Assembly (NCBI GenBank): GCA_013816105.1
Contig: JACDEY010000051.1
Location: 1-7,082, forward strand
DNA length: 7,082 nucleotides
DNA from: Actinomycetota bacterium
GTDB lineage: Bacteria > Actinomycetota > UBA4738
Direction of reading: 5' to 3'
Below the pieces are notes generated by a model. It saw only the letters and a program-made list of their open reading frames with translations, was not told where the DNA came from and did no database searches. Positions 1 to 6,151 of the stretch are shown here, piece after piece; within the stretch, counting starts at the first letter, position 1, and every line of letters begins with the position of its first letter. The position numbers were made by a program, and so were the translations under genes.

Positions 1-567
1 GTCCTCTTCCGGGGGCAGGACATCACGGGCCTCAGCGCCGACCGCCGTGCGCAGCTCGGCCTGTTCCTCGCGTTCCAGTACCCGACCGAGATCCCGGGGG
101 TCTCCGTCGTGAACTTCCTTCGGTCGGCGTACAACGCCGTGAAGAGCGAGCAGATCTCGGCGCTCGCATTCCGCAAGCGGCTGAAGGAGAAGATGAACAT
201 GCTGGGCGTCGAGGACGCCATGGTCAACCGCTACGTGAACCAGGGGTTCTCGGGCGGCGAGAAGAAGAAGAACGAGGTGCTCCAGCTGGCAGTGCTCGAG
301 CCGGAGATCGCCATCCTGGACGAGACGGACTCGGGCCTCGACATCGACTCGCTTAAGGCCGTCGCGACCGGTGTGCAGCAGCTCATCGGCCCGACCCTCG
401 GCGTGCTGCTTATCACGCACTACCAGCGCATCCTGAACTACATAACGCCCGACCACATCCACGTGATGATGGACGGCCGGATCGTCTCCTCCGGGGGGCC
501 GGAGCTGGCACACGAACTCGAGAAGAAGGGCTACGAGGGGCTGCGCAAGGAGCTCGGGGAGGTCTGA
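1..567 (+). CDS. sufC: Fe-S cluster assembly ATPase SufC (5' end missing)
   Basis: This is the ABC-type ATPase of the SufBCD scaffold, which uses ATP hydrolysis in the cytoplasm to drive Fe-S cluster assembly. The reading frame is open from base 1, so the gene begins before the window. About 188 residues are visible, against roughly 250 in the family, and the Walker A loop is in the missing part. Visible motifs, in order, are the Q-loop in AFQYPTEIPG (Gln codon at 76-78), the signature FSGGEKKKNE (247-276), Walker B with its catalytic acid in AILDETDSGLD (Glu codon at 322-324) and the H-loop His in LLITHYQR (418-420). The KKKNE signature and the DETDSGLD Walker B are typical of SufC and unlike transporter ATPases. 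A GTG at 109 is an internal codon and not the start. The stop shares a base with the sufS start (TGATG), so the two are probably translated together. sufB and sufD would be expected just upstream. Confidence 0.97.
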   Translation, partial: VLFRGQDITGLSADRRAQLGLFLAFQYPTEIPGVSVVNFLRSAYNAVKSEQISALAFRKRLKEKMNMLGVEDAMVNRYVNQGFSGGEKKKNEVLQLAVLEPEIAILDETDSGLDIDSLKAVATGVQQLIGPTLGVLLITHYQRILNYITPDHIHVMMDGRIVSSGGPELAHELEKKGYEGLRKELGEV

Positions 568-1820
568 TGGCACGCGTCGCCGAACACGCCGCCGCGCTCG
601 ACGTCGAGCGGATCAGAGCCGACTTCCCCATCCTGCGCAGGGAGGTTCACGGCCGTCCCCTGGTCTACCTGAACAGCGCCGCCACCACCCAGAAGCCGCG
701 TCAGGTGATCCAGGCGCTCGTCGAGTTCTACGAGCAGCACAACGCGAACGCGCACCGAGGCGTCGACACGCTTGGCGAGGAGGCCACCGCCCTGTTCGAG
801 GGCGCGCGGGCGAAGCTCGCAGCCTTTGTCGGCGCCCCCGACCCCGCGTGCATCGTCTTCAACAGGGGGACGACCGAGTCGATCAACCTCGTCGCGCACG
901 CCTACGGCCGCAAGGTTCTGAAGGAGGGGGACGAGGTGCTCCTCACCCAGATGGAGCACCACTCGAACATGATCCCGTGGCTCCTTCTGGCCCAGGCGAC
1001 CGGCGCGACGGTGCGGCATCTGCCCATCCGTGAGGACGGAACCCTCGAGCTCGACGCCCTCGGCTCGTTCCTCACCCACCGCACGAAGATCTTTTCCGTC
1101 ACCGGGATGTCGAACGTCCTCGGCACGATCCCGCCGCTGCGGCGGCTGGCCGACGCCGCTCACGCGGTGGGTGCGGTGCTGATGGTGGACGGCGCGCAGC
1201 TCGTGCCTCACCTTCCCGTAGACGTCGTGGACCTGGACCTGGACTTCCTGACCGTGTCTGGCCACAAGATGCTCGGACCGACAGCCTCGGGAGGGCTGTA
1301 CGGCCGTCGTGAGCTCCTGGAACGGATGGACCCGTTCCTGGGCGGCGGCGAGATGATCCGCGAGGTGTTCTGGGACCGGGCGACCTGGGCAGAGGTCCCG
1401 TGGAAGTTCGAGGCCGGTACGATGAACATCGCTCAGGAGGTCGGGCTCGCCGCAGCCATCGACTACCTGCAGGTGCTCGGCATGGAGAACGTCAGGGCCC
1501 ACGAGGAGCGCATCGCCGCCTACGCGATGGGACGGCTCCTGGACGCAGGCGCCCGCATCTTCGGGCCGACCGATCCGTCCGTGCGCAGCGGGGCCATCTC
1601 CTTCTGGTTCAAGGACATCCATCCGCACGATCTGGCGACCGTCCTCGATCAGGAAGGTGTCGCCATCCGCGCCGGCCACCACTGCGCTCAGCCCCTCATG
1701 CGCGTCCTCGGGGTACCGGCCACCGCGAGGGCTTCCTTCTACATCTACAACACCCCCGATGAGGTGGACGCGCTCATCGACGCGTTGCGGGTGGCGGAGC
1801 GGCTGTTCCGGACGGCCTGA
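567..1820 (+). CDS. sufS: Cysteine desulfurase SufS (class II, PLP-dependent)
   Basis: SufS converts L-cysteine to L-alanine and holds the sulfur as a persulfide for Fe-S cluster assembly. The 417-residue protein has normal length for a class II NifS-like desulfurase (about 400-420). The PLP lysine is K234 in SGHKMLGP, the cofactor ring is flanked by D208 and Q211 in VDGAQ and by the His pair at 131-132, and the catalytic cysteine is C373 in GHHCAQPLM. A His at 354, nineteen residues before C373, has the same spacing as H342 to C361 in Bacillus subtilis SufS. That His takes over a zinc ligand role when SufU docks, which fits the presence of sufU next door. The start is the ATG overlapping the sufC stop, preceded by a good GGGGAGGT ribosome site (556-563). 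The gene looks intact, with no missing catalytic residues. Confidence 0.97.
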   Translation: MARVAEHAAALDVERIRADFPILRREVHGRPLVYLNSAATTQKPRQVIQALVEFYEQHNANAHRGVDTLGEEATALFEGARAKLAAFVGAPDPACIVFNRGTTESINLVAHAYGRKVLKEGDEVLLTQMEHHSNMIPWLLLAQATGATVRHLPIREDGTLELDALGSFLTHRTKIFSVTGMSNVLGTIPPLRRLADAAHAVGAVLMVDGAQLVPHLPVDVVDLDLDFLTVSGHKMLGPTASGGLYGRRELLERMDPFLGGGEMIREVFWDRATWAEVPWKFEAGTMNIAQEVGLAAAIDYLQVLGMENVRAHEERIAAYAMGRLLDAGARIFGPTDPSVRSGAISFWFKDIHPHDLATVLDQEGVAIRAGHHCAQPLMRVLGVPATARASFYIYNTPDEVDALIDALRVAERLFRTA

Positions 1821-1845
1821 GCGCCCGCCGATTACGATGAGTGCC

Positions 1846-1850
1846 GGAGG
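1846..1850 (+). promoter_or_regulatory. Ribosome binding site of sufU, start ambiguous
   Basis: GGAGG lies 3 bases before the ATG at 1854 and 9 bases before an in-frame GTG at 1860. The longer spacing is nearer the usual optimum. Starting at GTG would give an N-terminus (VALEQLYQEVILDHY) close to that of typical SufU proteins. The choice changes the protein by only two residues. Confidence 0.55.
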
Positions 1851-1853
1851 CAG

Positions 1854-2309
1854 ATGATCGTGGCGCTCGAGCAGCTGTACCAGGAAGTGATCCTGGACCA
1901 CTACAAGAACCCGCGGGGAAAGCGCGCGGTGCCCGGGGCGGAGCTGTCCTGCTCCAGGAACAACCCGCTGTGTGGGGACGAGATCACCATCTACGCTCAC
2001 CTCGAGGACGGGGCTGTTGCCGACCTCGGTTTCGAGGGGTCCGGGTGCTCCATCAGCATCGCGAGCGCCTCCATGCTGGTGGAGGCGGCGAGGGGTCGAC
2101 CCCTGAACGAGGCGCAGGACGTGGCGGTCCGCTTCCGCGCGATGATGGCCGGCTCCGTGGAACCGGACGAGGACACCTTCGGCGACCTCGTCTCCCTTAC
2201 CGGCGTCCGGAAGTATCCGGCCCGGATCAAGTGCGCCGTCCTCGCATGGGATGTGTTCCAGGAGGCGCTGAGCGGCGCCGGAGACGCCACGGGAGACGCG
2301 CCTCACTGA
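1854..2309 (+). CDS. sufU: Fe-S cluster assembly sulfurtransferase/scaffold SufU
   Basis: SufU is an IscU-like, zinc-binding partner that accepts persulfide sulfur from SufS and passes it on to the SufBCD scaffold. The 151-residue protein opens with LYQEVILDHYKNPRG, a hallmark of the family. It keeps all four zinc ligands: C40 and D42 in NNPLCGDE, C65 in GSGCSISIAS and C127 in IKCAVLAW. These align one-for-one, with a one-residue offset, with C41, D43, C66 and C128 of B. subtilis SufU. The segment between the second and third cysteines (about residues 100-122) is longer than in IscU, as expected for SufU, and the IscU-type His near the last cysteine is replaced by Lys-Cys. The gene follows sufS after 33 bases, within the same apparent operon. 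The start could be ATG 1854 or GTG 1860. The stop overlaps the next start as TGATG. The C-terminal tail (GAGDATGDAPH) looks unstructured. Confidence 0.95.
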   Translation: MIVALEQLYQEVILDHYKNPRGKRAVPGAELSCSRNNPLCGDEITIYAHLEDGAVADLGFEGSGCSISIASASMLVEAARGRPLNEAQDVAVRFRAMMAGSVEPDEDTFGDLVSLTGVRKYPARIKCAVLAWDVFQEALSGAGDATGDAPH

Positions 2310-2899
2310 TGTCCCTGCGCGAGAACGAGGTGGGCCGCCGCGTCGCGCCGCACCTCGAGGCAGGGGACACGGTCCTCGATCTGGGGGCCGGCACGGGCCG
2401 GATCAGCTTGTGGCTCGCTCGGAGGGCAGGCGTGCGGCCCACGCTCGCGGACGTCGTGCCGTACTCGAACCGGCAGCGAAAATTCCCGTTCCTCGCCATG
2501 GAAGATCCCTTCCACGTCCCCGCCGATGATCGTTCCTTCGACGTCGTCCTCCTGCTCTTCGCCCTCCACCACAACCCGTACGAGGCGCAAGGCAAGATCG
2601 TCGCGGAGGCTGTCCGGCTGATGCGCCGCCACCTCGTCGTGCTCGAGGACACGCCCTTCGGCCGCATCGACCACGCCTTCAACGTCGCATGGGACAAGGT
2701 CCTGAACCTGCGACACGGGGTTCCCACCCCGTTCGCGTTCCGTCCGGTGGCGGAGTGGCTGGACGTCTTCTTGGAGCACGGGATGCGGGCGGTCCACGTC
2801 GAATCCTATCGACCCCGCTGGCCGACGCTCATGACGTATCACCACAGCGTCTTCGTCCTGGAGCCGGAGAGCGGGCTCGCCGCTCCCATGGCGGAATAG
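2309..2899 (+). CDS. Class I SAM-dependent methyltransferase, substrate unknown
   Basis: The product is a small soluble methyltransferase of 196 residues, methyltransferase type 11 in appearance. SAM-binding motif I is clear (VLDLGAGTG, residues 22-30). An acidic residue in the next strand (D48 in LADVVP) could contact the ribose, although its position is less certain. A motif IV-like strand, FDVVLLLFALHHNP (77-90), follows. The C-terminal half (about 107-185) holds the substrate-facing part, including VLEDTPFGRIDHAF and a YHHSVFVLE end strand, and I cannot match it to a particular substrate. The start is the ATG overlapping the sufU stop (TGATG). No strong ribosome site lies at normal spacing (GGGAGA at 2291-2296 is far), so translation probably depends on ribosomes finishing sufU. 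The frame is open upstream to about 1841, but that stretch lies inside sufU and is not coding in this frame. The link to Fe-S assembly is positional only. Confidence 0.85.
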   Translation: MSLRENEVGRRVAPHLEAGDTVLDLGAGTGRISLWLARRAGVRPTLADVVPYSNRQRKFPFLAMEDPFHVPADDRSFDVVLLLFALHHNPYEAQGKIVAEAVRLMRRHLVVLEDTPFGRIDHAFNVAWDKVLNLRHGVPTPFAFRPVAEWLDVFLEHGMRAVHVESYRPRWPTLMTYHHSVFVLEPESGLAAPMAE

Positions 2900-2929
2900 G
2901 GCCCACCGGGCTCCCGTTTCGGACCAATC

Positions 2930-3904
2930 ATGAGCGTGGAGGTGATCGAGGATCCCCGTGCCTTCGTGGAAGAGGACTGGAGCGAGGTCGTCGCGGCGGA
3001 CCCCGGCGGCACCTTCTTTCACACCCCCGCCTATCTGAAGGTGTGGTGGGAGGAGTTCGGAGCGGGGGCGCCGGCGATCGCCCTCCTCAAGGAGGGGCGA
3101 CGCACGGTCGCCGCCGGGGCGTTCGAGTTCGACGACGGGGTGCTTCGCTTCCTCGGAGGCTTCGACGTCACCGACTACATGGGGCCGGTCGCGATCCCGG
3201 GAAGGGAGGCCGTCGCCGCGAAGGAGCTCCTCTCGGCCCTAGAGGTGCTGCCCTGGCGGCGCGCCGACCTGCGAGGCATGCCCGTGGCGTCGGCGTGGTA
3301 CTCGGCCCTCGAGTCAGCCGCGGTTTCCCACGGGTACGCGACGGAGCGCTCTTCGGACGGCGTGGCTCCCATGCTCCCCCTGCCCTCGCGGTACGCCGCG
3401 TATCTCGCCGACCTCCCGCCGAAGCTGCGACACGAGCTCGAACGAAAGCGCCGACGCCTGGTCCGGGAGGGGGGAAGCCACCGGCTGCGTCGTTCCACGG
3501 CCGAAACGCTCGCACCGGACCTGGACCGGTTCCTGCAGCTCCATCGTTCCTCAGAGGGAGCGAAGGGCACGTTCATGCATCCGGGCATGGAGCTCTTCTT
3601 CCGCCGACTGGGCGAGGCCTTCCTCCCGCGGGGCCTCTTCCGCCTGTCGTTCCTGGAGATCGGCGGCGTCAGCGCGGCGGGAGCGATCGGCTTCGTCTTC
3701 GGCGACACGTTCTACCTCTACAACTCGGCGTTCGACCGGTCCCTCGCCTCGTTCAGCCCGGGAACCGTCCTGGTAAGCGAACTCATCCAGGAGGCGATCG
3801 AGGAGGGCATGACCGCTTTCGACATGTTGAAGGGCGACCTGGGCTACAAGTACCGCTTCGGAGCCGTTTCGAGGCAGGTCGGCCGGCTCCAGATCATGCG
3901 TTGA
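2930..3904 (+). CDS. BioF2/CelD-type GNAT family acyltransferase
   Basis: This 324-residue protein resembles the BioF2-like, CelD/BcsL-type acetyltransferase family, a double-GNAT fold related to FemAB. The N-terminal half (about 1-150) begins with the family's FFHTPAYLKVWW segment (29-40). The C-terminal GNAT half (about 155-315) has the basic helix LRHELERKRRRL (166-177), the core strands FLEIGGVSAAGAIGFVFGDTF (241-261) and the closing motif FDMLKGDLGYKYRFG (297-311), the best diagnostic of the family. No signal peptide or membrane segment is seen. Members are often linked to cell-envelope or exopolysaccharide modification, but the substrate here cannot be named. The gene starts 30 bases after the methyltransferase on the same strand and could be its last operon partner. 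No Shine-Dalgarno sequence precedes the ATG, so the start or mode of initiation is less certain. The gene ends 9 bases from a convergent stop codon. Confidence 0.82.
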   Translation: MSVEVIEDPRAFVEEDWSEVVAADPGGTFFHTPAYLKVWWEEFGAGAPAIALLKEGRRTVAAGAFEFDDGVLRFLGGFDVTDYMGPVAIPGREAVAAKELLSALEVLPWRRADLRGMPVASAWYSALESAAVSHGYATERSSDGVAPMLPLPSRYAAYLADLPPKLRHELERKRRRLVREGGSHRLRRSTAETLAPDLDRFLQLHRSSEGAKGTFMHPGMELFFRRLGEAFLPRGLFRLSFLEIGGVSAAGAIGFVFGDTFYLYNSAFDRSLASFSPGTVLVSELIQEAIEEGMTAFDMLKGDLGYKYRFGAVSRQVGRLQIMR

Positions 3905-3913
3905 AGCCGAAGC

Positions 3914-4642
3914 TCACATCGCGCCCGGGGGCACGATCGCCGACGCCACGACCTTCCCGTCATCCCCGACGAGCCGGACCTGGGTGAACTCCGAGAGGTC
4001 CCGGCTGGTATCGAGCCAGGCCACCGCGCGGCCCCGTTCGTCGTACTCATCGATCCGGAAGGGGAACTCGATCTCCTCGCCGCCCGGACCGACGAGGTAC
4101 AGGTCGATCGGACGTCCGTAGCCGGGCGCCCGAAGGAACACGCCCACCCAGCTCTGGTTGACCGAGGAGTCGTAAAGGACGACGGAACCCTCGACGCCCT
4201 CGATGGAGGAGCGTAGCGGCGACGCACGCATGTCCGTCCCGCCTAGGATCGTCAGCACGTCGCGGTATTCGGATGCGTCCTCGGCGTTGCGCGAAGCGGC
4301 CGTCTGTGCGACGAGTGCCCACGTGAGGAGCCCGACGAGGACCACCACGCTGGCCGCGAGCGCCAGGCGGAGGAGGGAGGAACGATCCTTCCAGGGGCTG
4401 GACGGGGCGGCCTCGGCCCATTCCTCCTCGAGCGCGCCCAGAACCCGCCGCCTGAGCTCCATTGGCGGCTCGACCGCGTGGGCGGCGCTCGAGAACATCC
4501 TCACGCCCTGGTCGAGCAGGGCCGACTCGGTTCTGCACGGCCCACAGCCGCGGAGATGCCGCCGCAGCTCGGCCGCGTCCGGCTCGGGGATCGTGCCCAG
4601 GACCTGGTCGGGAAGCTGCTCCCTGGCCGCATCACAGTTCAC
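3914..4642 (-). CDS. RskA-like membrane anti-sigma factor with N-terminal zinc-finger motif
   Basis: The product is probably a single-pass membrane protein that holds the sigma factor encoded just upstream inactive until an external signal releases it. In the 242 residues, the cytoplasmic part carries a zinc-associated anti-sigma (ZAS) motif: C3, then H29-x3-C33-x2-C36 in LRRHLRGCGPC. One hydrophobic segment (about 90-112, LLRLALAASVVVLVGLLTWAL) anchors the protein. The outer domain (about 113-242) has beta-rich segments such as IDLYLVGPGGEEIEF and FTQVRLVGDDGKVVAS, resembling the RskA C-terminal domain. The GTG start is supported by GGAGG six bases upstream. The first 11 bases overlap the end of the sigma gene, giving translational coupling that would keep the two proteins in balance. 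The gene ends 9 bases from the convergent acyltransferase. The family call is firm as an anti-sigma factor, less so as RskA proper. Confidence 0.9.
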   Translation of the reverse strand: MNCDAAREQLPDQVLGTIPEPDAAELRRHLRGCGPCRTESALLDQGVRMFSSAAHAVEPPMELRRRVLGALEEEWAEAAPSSPWKDRSSLLRLALAASVVVLVGLLTWALVAQTAASRNAEDASEYRDVLTILGGTDMRASPLRSSIEGVEGSVVLYDSSVNQSWVGVFLRAPGYGRPIDLYLVGPGGEEIEFPFRIDEYDERGRAVAWLDTSRDLSEFTQVRLVGDDGKVVASAIVPPGAM

Positions 4643-5225
4643 GGTCGACCTCCAGGGCGTCGCGGAGCTTCACCAGGGCCGTTCGGATGCGGGTCTTCGC
4701 GGTGCCGACGGGAATGTTCTCGAGCTCGGCCACCTCGGCGCTCGTCTTTCCGCCGAAATACGCGAGCTCAAGGGCCGCCCGCTGGCCCGGGGAGAGCGTC
4801 TCCATCGCCTGTCGGGCCCGACCGGCGAGGTCGTGCGTCTCGGCGACGTGCTCGGGATCGGGCTCGATCGACGCCTCGGGCGGCTGCCCCTGCGACGAGA
4901 GCACCCGAGCCTCCAGGACCCGGCGCCTGATCGAGTCGATCGCAAGGCTCCGGGCGATGAGAAGGACCCAGGTGTCGAGGGACCCGCGGGAGGGCTCGTA
5001 GGAGTCGCCCTTCCGCCACAGCTTCACGAAGGTGTCCTGCACCAGGTCCTCGGCCTGAGCCGGATTGCTCAACATCACCATCCCCAGTCCGTACACTCGG
5101 GGCGCGAACCGGGTGTACAGCTCGTCTGCCGCACGGGGCTCCCTTCGGAGGAAGGCCCGCAAGAGCTCGAAGTCCGAGCGAGCGCTCTCCCGCATGATCG
5201 AGAGCCTACGCCGGGTGCGCTCCAT
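4632..5225 (-). CDS. ECF-family RNA polymerase sigma factor
   Basis: This is an extracytoplasmic-function sigma factor, a two-domain subunit that redirects RNA polymerase to a stress or envelope regulon. Numbering from the ATG at 5195 (187 residues), region 2 spans about 22-92 and contains the core-binding segment AEDLVQDTFVKLW (48-60) and the -10-reading part SLDTWVLLIARSLAIDSIRRR. A variable linker (about 93-130) precedes region 4 (about 131-181), with helix-turn-helix sequence TSAEVAELENIPVGTAKTRI (151-170). Two starts are possible: ATG 5225 (197 residues) and ATG 5195. I chose 5225 because a promoter-like -10 lies where it would start an mRNA almost at that codon. The 5195 start has only a distant AGG. 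The open frame continues to 5435, but that stretch overlaps the neighbouring gene and is not sigma-like. The gene shares 11 bases with the anti-sigma gene and is probably self-regulated. The paired RskA-like protein suggests a SigK/SigL-like group, which is an inference. Confidence 0.93.
   Translation of the reverse strand: MERTRRRLSIMRESARSDFELLRAFLRREPRAADELYTRFAPRVYGLGMVMLSNPAQAEDLVQDTFVKLWRKGDSYEPSRGSLDTWVLLIARSLAIDSIRRRVLEARVLSSQGQPPEASIEPDPEHVAETHDLAGRARQAMETLSPGQRAALELAYFGGKTSAEVAELENIPVGTAKTRIRTALVKLRDALEVDREL
4649..4653 (-). promoter_or_regulatory. Ribosome binding site of the anti-sigma gene
   Basis: On the minus strand, GGAGG sits inside the last codons of the sigma gene, six bases before the GTG start at 4642. 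It settles the GTG as the start and shows that the anti-sigma gene can be entered by ribosomes directly, in addition to coupling with the sigma gene. Confidence 0.75.
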
Positions 5226-5230
5226 CCAAG

Positions 5231-5260
5231 GTAATACGGACGAGCATGCGATCCGGTTGG
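5231..5260 (-). promoter_or_regulatory. Candidate self-regulated ECF promoter of the sigma gene
   Basis: On the minus strand, CCAACC (5260-5255) and CGTATT (5238-5233) are separated by 16 bases, in the 58-base gap before the sigma gene. The -35-like box with AAC and the -10-like box with CGT match the general pattern of ECF sigma promoters. From memory, CCAACC and the overlapping CCGTAT also resemble the CCATCC/CCGAAT boxes reported for mycobacterial SigK. Transcription would start at about 5225-5227, at or just before the ATG at 5225. The motif is short, so a chance match is possible. Confidence 0.4.
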
Positions 5261-5283
5261 ACCTCGTGTAGCCGCTACGCGGG

Positions 5284-6114
5284 CTATGCGAAGGCGCGAA
5301 TGTGCTGCAACACGGTCTCGGCGAGCGCGTCGTCGCCACCCGTCTGCAGGACGCCCTCGGCCAGGTAGAACTCGGCGGGAACGCGCCGGCCCGCCACCAT
5401 GGCGAACGCGTGCGCGCGTCCCTCCACGATCGCATCGGGCACCTTGCCGTCGGGCGGGACCTCTCGAGGCGCGAGCCCGTGGTGCCAGGTTCCTCCCCCG
5501 ACGGCGTCCAGATGGAAGCGAACGCTCATGCCGGGAAAGGAGAGCCCGGCCAGGGACAGCGCGTACGGGAGCGTGCGGATAGCCAGGTCGTTGACGCAGA
5601 AGATCGGGGGATGCTCCAGGCGCGGCGGATTCCCCCCTCCGGCGAGGATGTCCTCTCCGTGGAGCCACCACTCCATCACGCGGGCCTGAACGAGGAACCT
5701 CGCCCCCATCTCGCCCGCCACCCAGCGGACCCGCCTCGCCGTCCACTCCTGAGGTGGGATCTTCGAGGCGCGCGCGAGGAACAGGTCCGCCGCTCGGCCC
5801 CATTCCGCCACGACGCTACGGAACGGCTCTTCGGCCCGCCGGCGCACCGACCAGTCGTTGAACGCGTCAAGCGAGAAGTCCTCGCCCCCGAGTTCCTTGG
5901 AGAACTCCTCGAACTCCGAAGGCTCCTCCCCGGCTATCGCGGCTGCGGCGGCGACCTCCATGGCGGCGAGGTGAGCGACGATGTCCCGGTTCCTCCAGCC
6001 CGGGCTCTCGCTTTCCTGTTCCCAGCGATCGGGGGGCGTGTACTGGATGGTCCGGCCCAGGGCCTCACGTTCGGCCCGCGCAGCGCCAAGAAGCCACGTT
6101 CTTTCGAGCGCCAT
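5284..6114 (-). CDS. DinB/MDMPI-fold (maleylpyruvate isomerase family) protein
   Basis: This 276-residue protein belongs to the actinobacterial family of mycothiol-dependent maleylpyruvate isomerase (MDMPI)-like proteins. The N-terminal metal-binding four-helix bundle (about 1-160) contains GWRNRDIVAHLAAME (39-53) and VMEWWLHGEDI (146-156). H48, E148 and H152 match the H52/E144/H148 zinc triad of Corynebacterium glutamicum MDMPI, with the same E-x3-H spacing. The C-terminal part (about 165-276) looks like the SCP2-like MDMPI C-terminal domain, with PDAIVEGRAHAFAMVAGRRV followed by DDALAETVLQHI. The preserved ligands suggest a working metal site and perhaps a mycothiol or other thiol cofactor, but family members vary and no maleylpyruvate pathway genes are nearby. 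The start at 6114 has a perfect AGGAGG (6124-6119) four bases upstream. The open frame runs on to 6348, but that part is antisense to glycerate kinase. Confidence 0.85.
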   Translation of the reverse strand: MALERTWLLGAARAEREALGRTIQYTPPDRWEQESESPGWRNRDIVAHLAAMEVAAAAAIAGEEPSEFEEFSKELGGEDFSLDAFNDWSVRRRAEEPFRSVVAEWGRAADLFLARASKIPPQEWTARRVRWVAGEMGARFLVQARVMEWWLHGEDILAGGGNPPRLEHPPIFCVNDLAIRTLPYALSLAGLSFPGMSVRFHLDAVGGGTWHHGLAPREVPPDGKVPDAIVEGRAHAFAMVAGRRVPAEFYLAEGVLQTGGDDALAETVLQHIRAFA

Positions 6115-6134
6115 GGATCCTCCTCGGATGGCGG

Positions 6135-6144
6135 ATTGTACATT
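6135..6144. promoter_or_regulatory. Back-to-back divergent -10 elements
   Basis: Only 37 bases separate the two divergent starts (6114 and 6152). A patch of AT-rich sequence there reads as TACAAT on the minus strand (6140-6135) and TACATT on the plus strand (6139-6144), overlapping by two bases. Each sits at a suitable distance from its gene. The minus transcript would have a short leader that includes AGGAGG. The plus transcript would begin at about 6151-6152, on the glycerate kinase ATG. I see no good -35 box for either, which lowers confidence. Confidence 0.4.
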
Positions 6145-6151
6145 GGGGCCG

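Noticed and set aside
531..2306. A 591-codon open frame on the minus strand across sufS and sufU
   Set aside because: It is antisense to two genes with complete catalytic motifs. Its translation is low-complexity and rich in Arg, Gly, Val, Asp and His with no recognisable domain, which is typical of shadow frames in GC-rich DNA.
2689..3987. A 432-codon plus-strand frame over the methyltransferase end and the acyltransferase
   Set aside because: It is an out-of-frame shadow of the acyltransferase gene, Arg/Pro/Gly-rich, with no domain or ribosome site.
4203..5234. A 343-codon plus-strand frame opposite the sigma and anti-sigma genes
   Set aside because: It is antisense to two genes with clear family motifs. 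The translation has no recognisable fold.
5269..5286. Small inverted repeat (TAGCCGC against GCGGGCTA) at the end of the MDMPI-like gene
   Set aside because: The stem is short with a bulge and no T-run follows on either strand. It overlaps the stop codon, so I do not call it a terminator.
5226..5435. N-terminal extension of the sigma factor up to base 5435
   Set aside because: The extra residues are Arg/Ser/Pro-rich with no sigma similarity, and most overlap the MDMPI-like gene. Starts at 5225 or 5195 give normal ECF length.
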